Part shown: positions 5,668 to 6,164 of the stretch, one piece after another
Layout of the letters: every line of letters starts with the position of its first letter
Position numbering within the stretch: the stretch's first letter is position 1
NCBI GenBank assembly: GCA_934630555.1
Contig: CAKTXB010000122.1
Location: 1 to 6,164, forward strand
Direction of reading: 5' to 3'
DNA: 6,164 bases
DNA from: an uncultured Oscillospiraceae bacterium
Lineage (GTDB): Bacteria; Bacillota; Clostridia; Oscillospirales; Oscillospiraceae
Translations under genes and position numbers: made by a program
The notes under the pieces: model-generated
Databases searched by the model: none
Seen by the model: only the letters and a program-made list of their open reading frames with translations
What the model was told of the DNA's origin: nothing

Positions 5668-5703
5668 AAATGCCCCGCTTCCAATTTGGAAGCGGGGCAT
5701 TTT
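5668..5703. terminator. Perfect hairpin C, probable bidirectional terminator between converging genes
   Basis: Arms at 5668-5683 and 5687-5702 pair perfectly over 16 bp around a 3-nt loop, with a GC-rich core and A-rich and T-rich ends. Read rightward it ends in TTTT, serving the HAD gene. Read leftward it ends in TTT and starts only about 10 bp after the SLH gene stop at 5713, serving that gene. Confidence 0.82.
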
Positions 5704-5712
5704 GCATATGCG

Positions 5713-6164
5713 TCAGCTCTGTTCCGAGATGGCGTAGAGCATTTTGGCCACCTCGGCGCGTTTTACATTGCCGGTGGGGTTCAGGCGGCCATTCGAGCCG
5801 GTGATGATGCCCTTCTGCACCATCTGCGCCAGCGCGGACGAGGCCCACGAGGCGACCTTGCTGCGGTCGGGGAACGCGTCGAGCGCCGACGTGTCGGCCG
5901 TGCTGCTCAGATCCTGCGTCCGGGCCAGAATGACCATGGCCTCCTGCCGGGAGATGGACGCCGTGGGGTTGGCGTACAGCTTGCCGCCGGAGGACGAGCC
6001 GCCCACATAGCCCAGCGCATAGGCGGCTTTCATAGCATTCTGCGCCCACGAGGAGATCTTGGCGCTGTCGTCAAACGGCAGCGTGGAGGCGGCGTAGCTG
6101 TCGGTGTCCACGCTCAAAAAGCGCATGAGCGCCAGAATGAACTCCTGCCGGGTCATGGAATCGT
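5713..6164 (-). CDS. S-layer homology (SLH) domain protein, C-terminal part (5' end beyond the window)
   Basis: SLH repeats anchor exported proteins to pyruvylated secondary cell-wall polymer on the outer face of Gram-positive cells. The leftward frame is open to the window edge and ends at TGA 5713-5715, so about 150 C-terminal residues are visible. They hold the end of one repeat (DSMTRQEFILALMRFL), one full repeat starting PFDDSAKISSWA and ending SISRQEAMVILAR, and a final repeat starting FPDRSKVASWA and ending VKRAEVAKMLYAI. The protein ends four residues later. A methionine at 6156 lies inside the repeat (the usual ITRxE position) and an aspartate-serine pair precedes it in frame, so it is not the true start. 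The catalytic or structural N-terminal part is unseen, and so the role of the whole protein is unknown. Hairpin C probably terminates it. Confidence 0.9.
   Translation of the reverse strand, partial: DSMTRQEFILALMRFLSVDTDSYAASTLPFDDSAKISSWAQNAMKAAYALGYVGGSSSGGKLYANPTASISRQEAMVILARTQDLSSTADTSALDAFPDRSKVASWASSALAQMVQKGIITGSNGRLNPTGNVKRAEVAKMLYAISEQS

Larger units (their letters stand above)
5569..5703. repeat. Inverted-repeat-rich block bounded by a 12-bp inverted repeat
   Basis: The sequence aaaatgccccgc at 5569-5580 is the exact reverse complement of gcggggcatttt at 5692-5703. Eleven bases of it also recur directly at 5668-5678. Inside lie two imperfect hairpins and one perfect hairpin. The left end starts on the last base of the HAD stop codon. 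No clear target-site duplication flanks the block and it encodes no protein. It may be a palindromic intergenic repeat, a small non-autonomous element, or a stacked terminator region. Confidence 0.5.

Noticed and set aside
5569..5703. An insertion sequence or transposase remnant
   Set aside because: There is no coding capacity for a transposase and no flanking target duplication is evident. Only the inverted-repeat structure is supported.

Overview
The window looks like a chromosomal segment from a GC-rich, anaerobic, gut-type Firmicute, most likely an Oscillospiraceae/Ruminococcaceae relative. This is inferred from four things: an oxygen-sensitive class III ribonucleotide reductase, strong AGGAG-type ribosome binding sites, an S-layer-homology protein, and the sequence style of the dUTPase and copper ATPase. 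No mobile element, phage gene, RNA gene or CRISPR array was seen. Most of the content is core metabolism.

Left part (1-2147): a divergent deoxynucleotide locus. The 5' two-fifths or so of nrdD (anaerobic ribonucleotide reductase, leftward, cut by the window edge) faces nrdG (its radical-SAM activase, rightward) across a 291-bp control region. nrdG is followed 11 bp later by dut (dUTPase), which ends at a strong hairpin terminator. NrdD makes dNTPs, NrdG installs its glycyl radical, and Dut removes dUTP and supplies dUMP for dTMP synthesis. The control region holds a near-consensus nrdD promoter, a weaker extended -10 promoter for nrdG-dut, and two good plus two degenerate matches to the NrdR operator, spaced about three helical turns apart in pairs.

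Middle part (2148-4774): a leftward copper-exporting P1B-type ATPase (CopA) carrying both an N-terminal and a C-terminal heavy-metal-binding domain. The C-terminal domain looks like a complete CopZ chaperone joined in frame to CopA. It keeps its own AGGAGG ribosome binding site and ATG, and a run of seven A sits just upstream. Loss of one A would end CopA at a TGA overlapping the copZ ATG. This is the most interesting signal in the window. The divergent region to the right has a consensus copA promoter, a small palindrome, and the promoter of the next gene.

Right part (4775-6164): a rightward HAD-IIA (NagD-like) phosphatase gene converges with the 3' end of a leftward S-layer-homology protein gene, which is cut by the window edge. 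Between them, 5570-5712 is packed with inverted repeats: two imperfect hairpins, one perfect hairpin usable as a terminator, and a 12-bp inverted repeat bounding the whole block.
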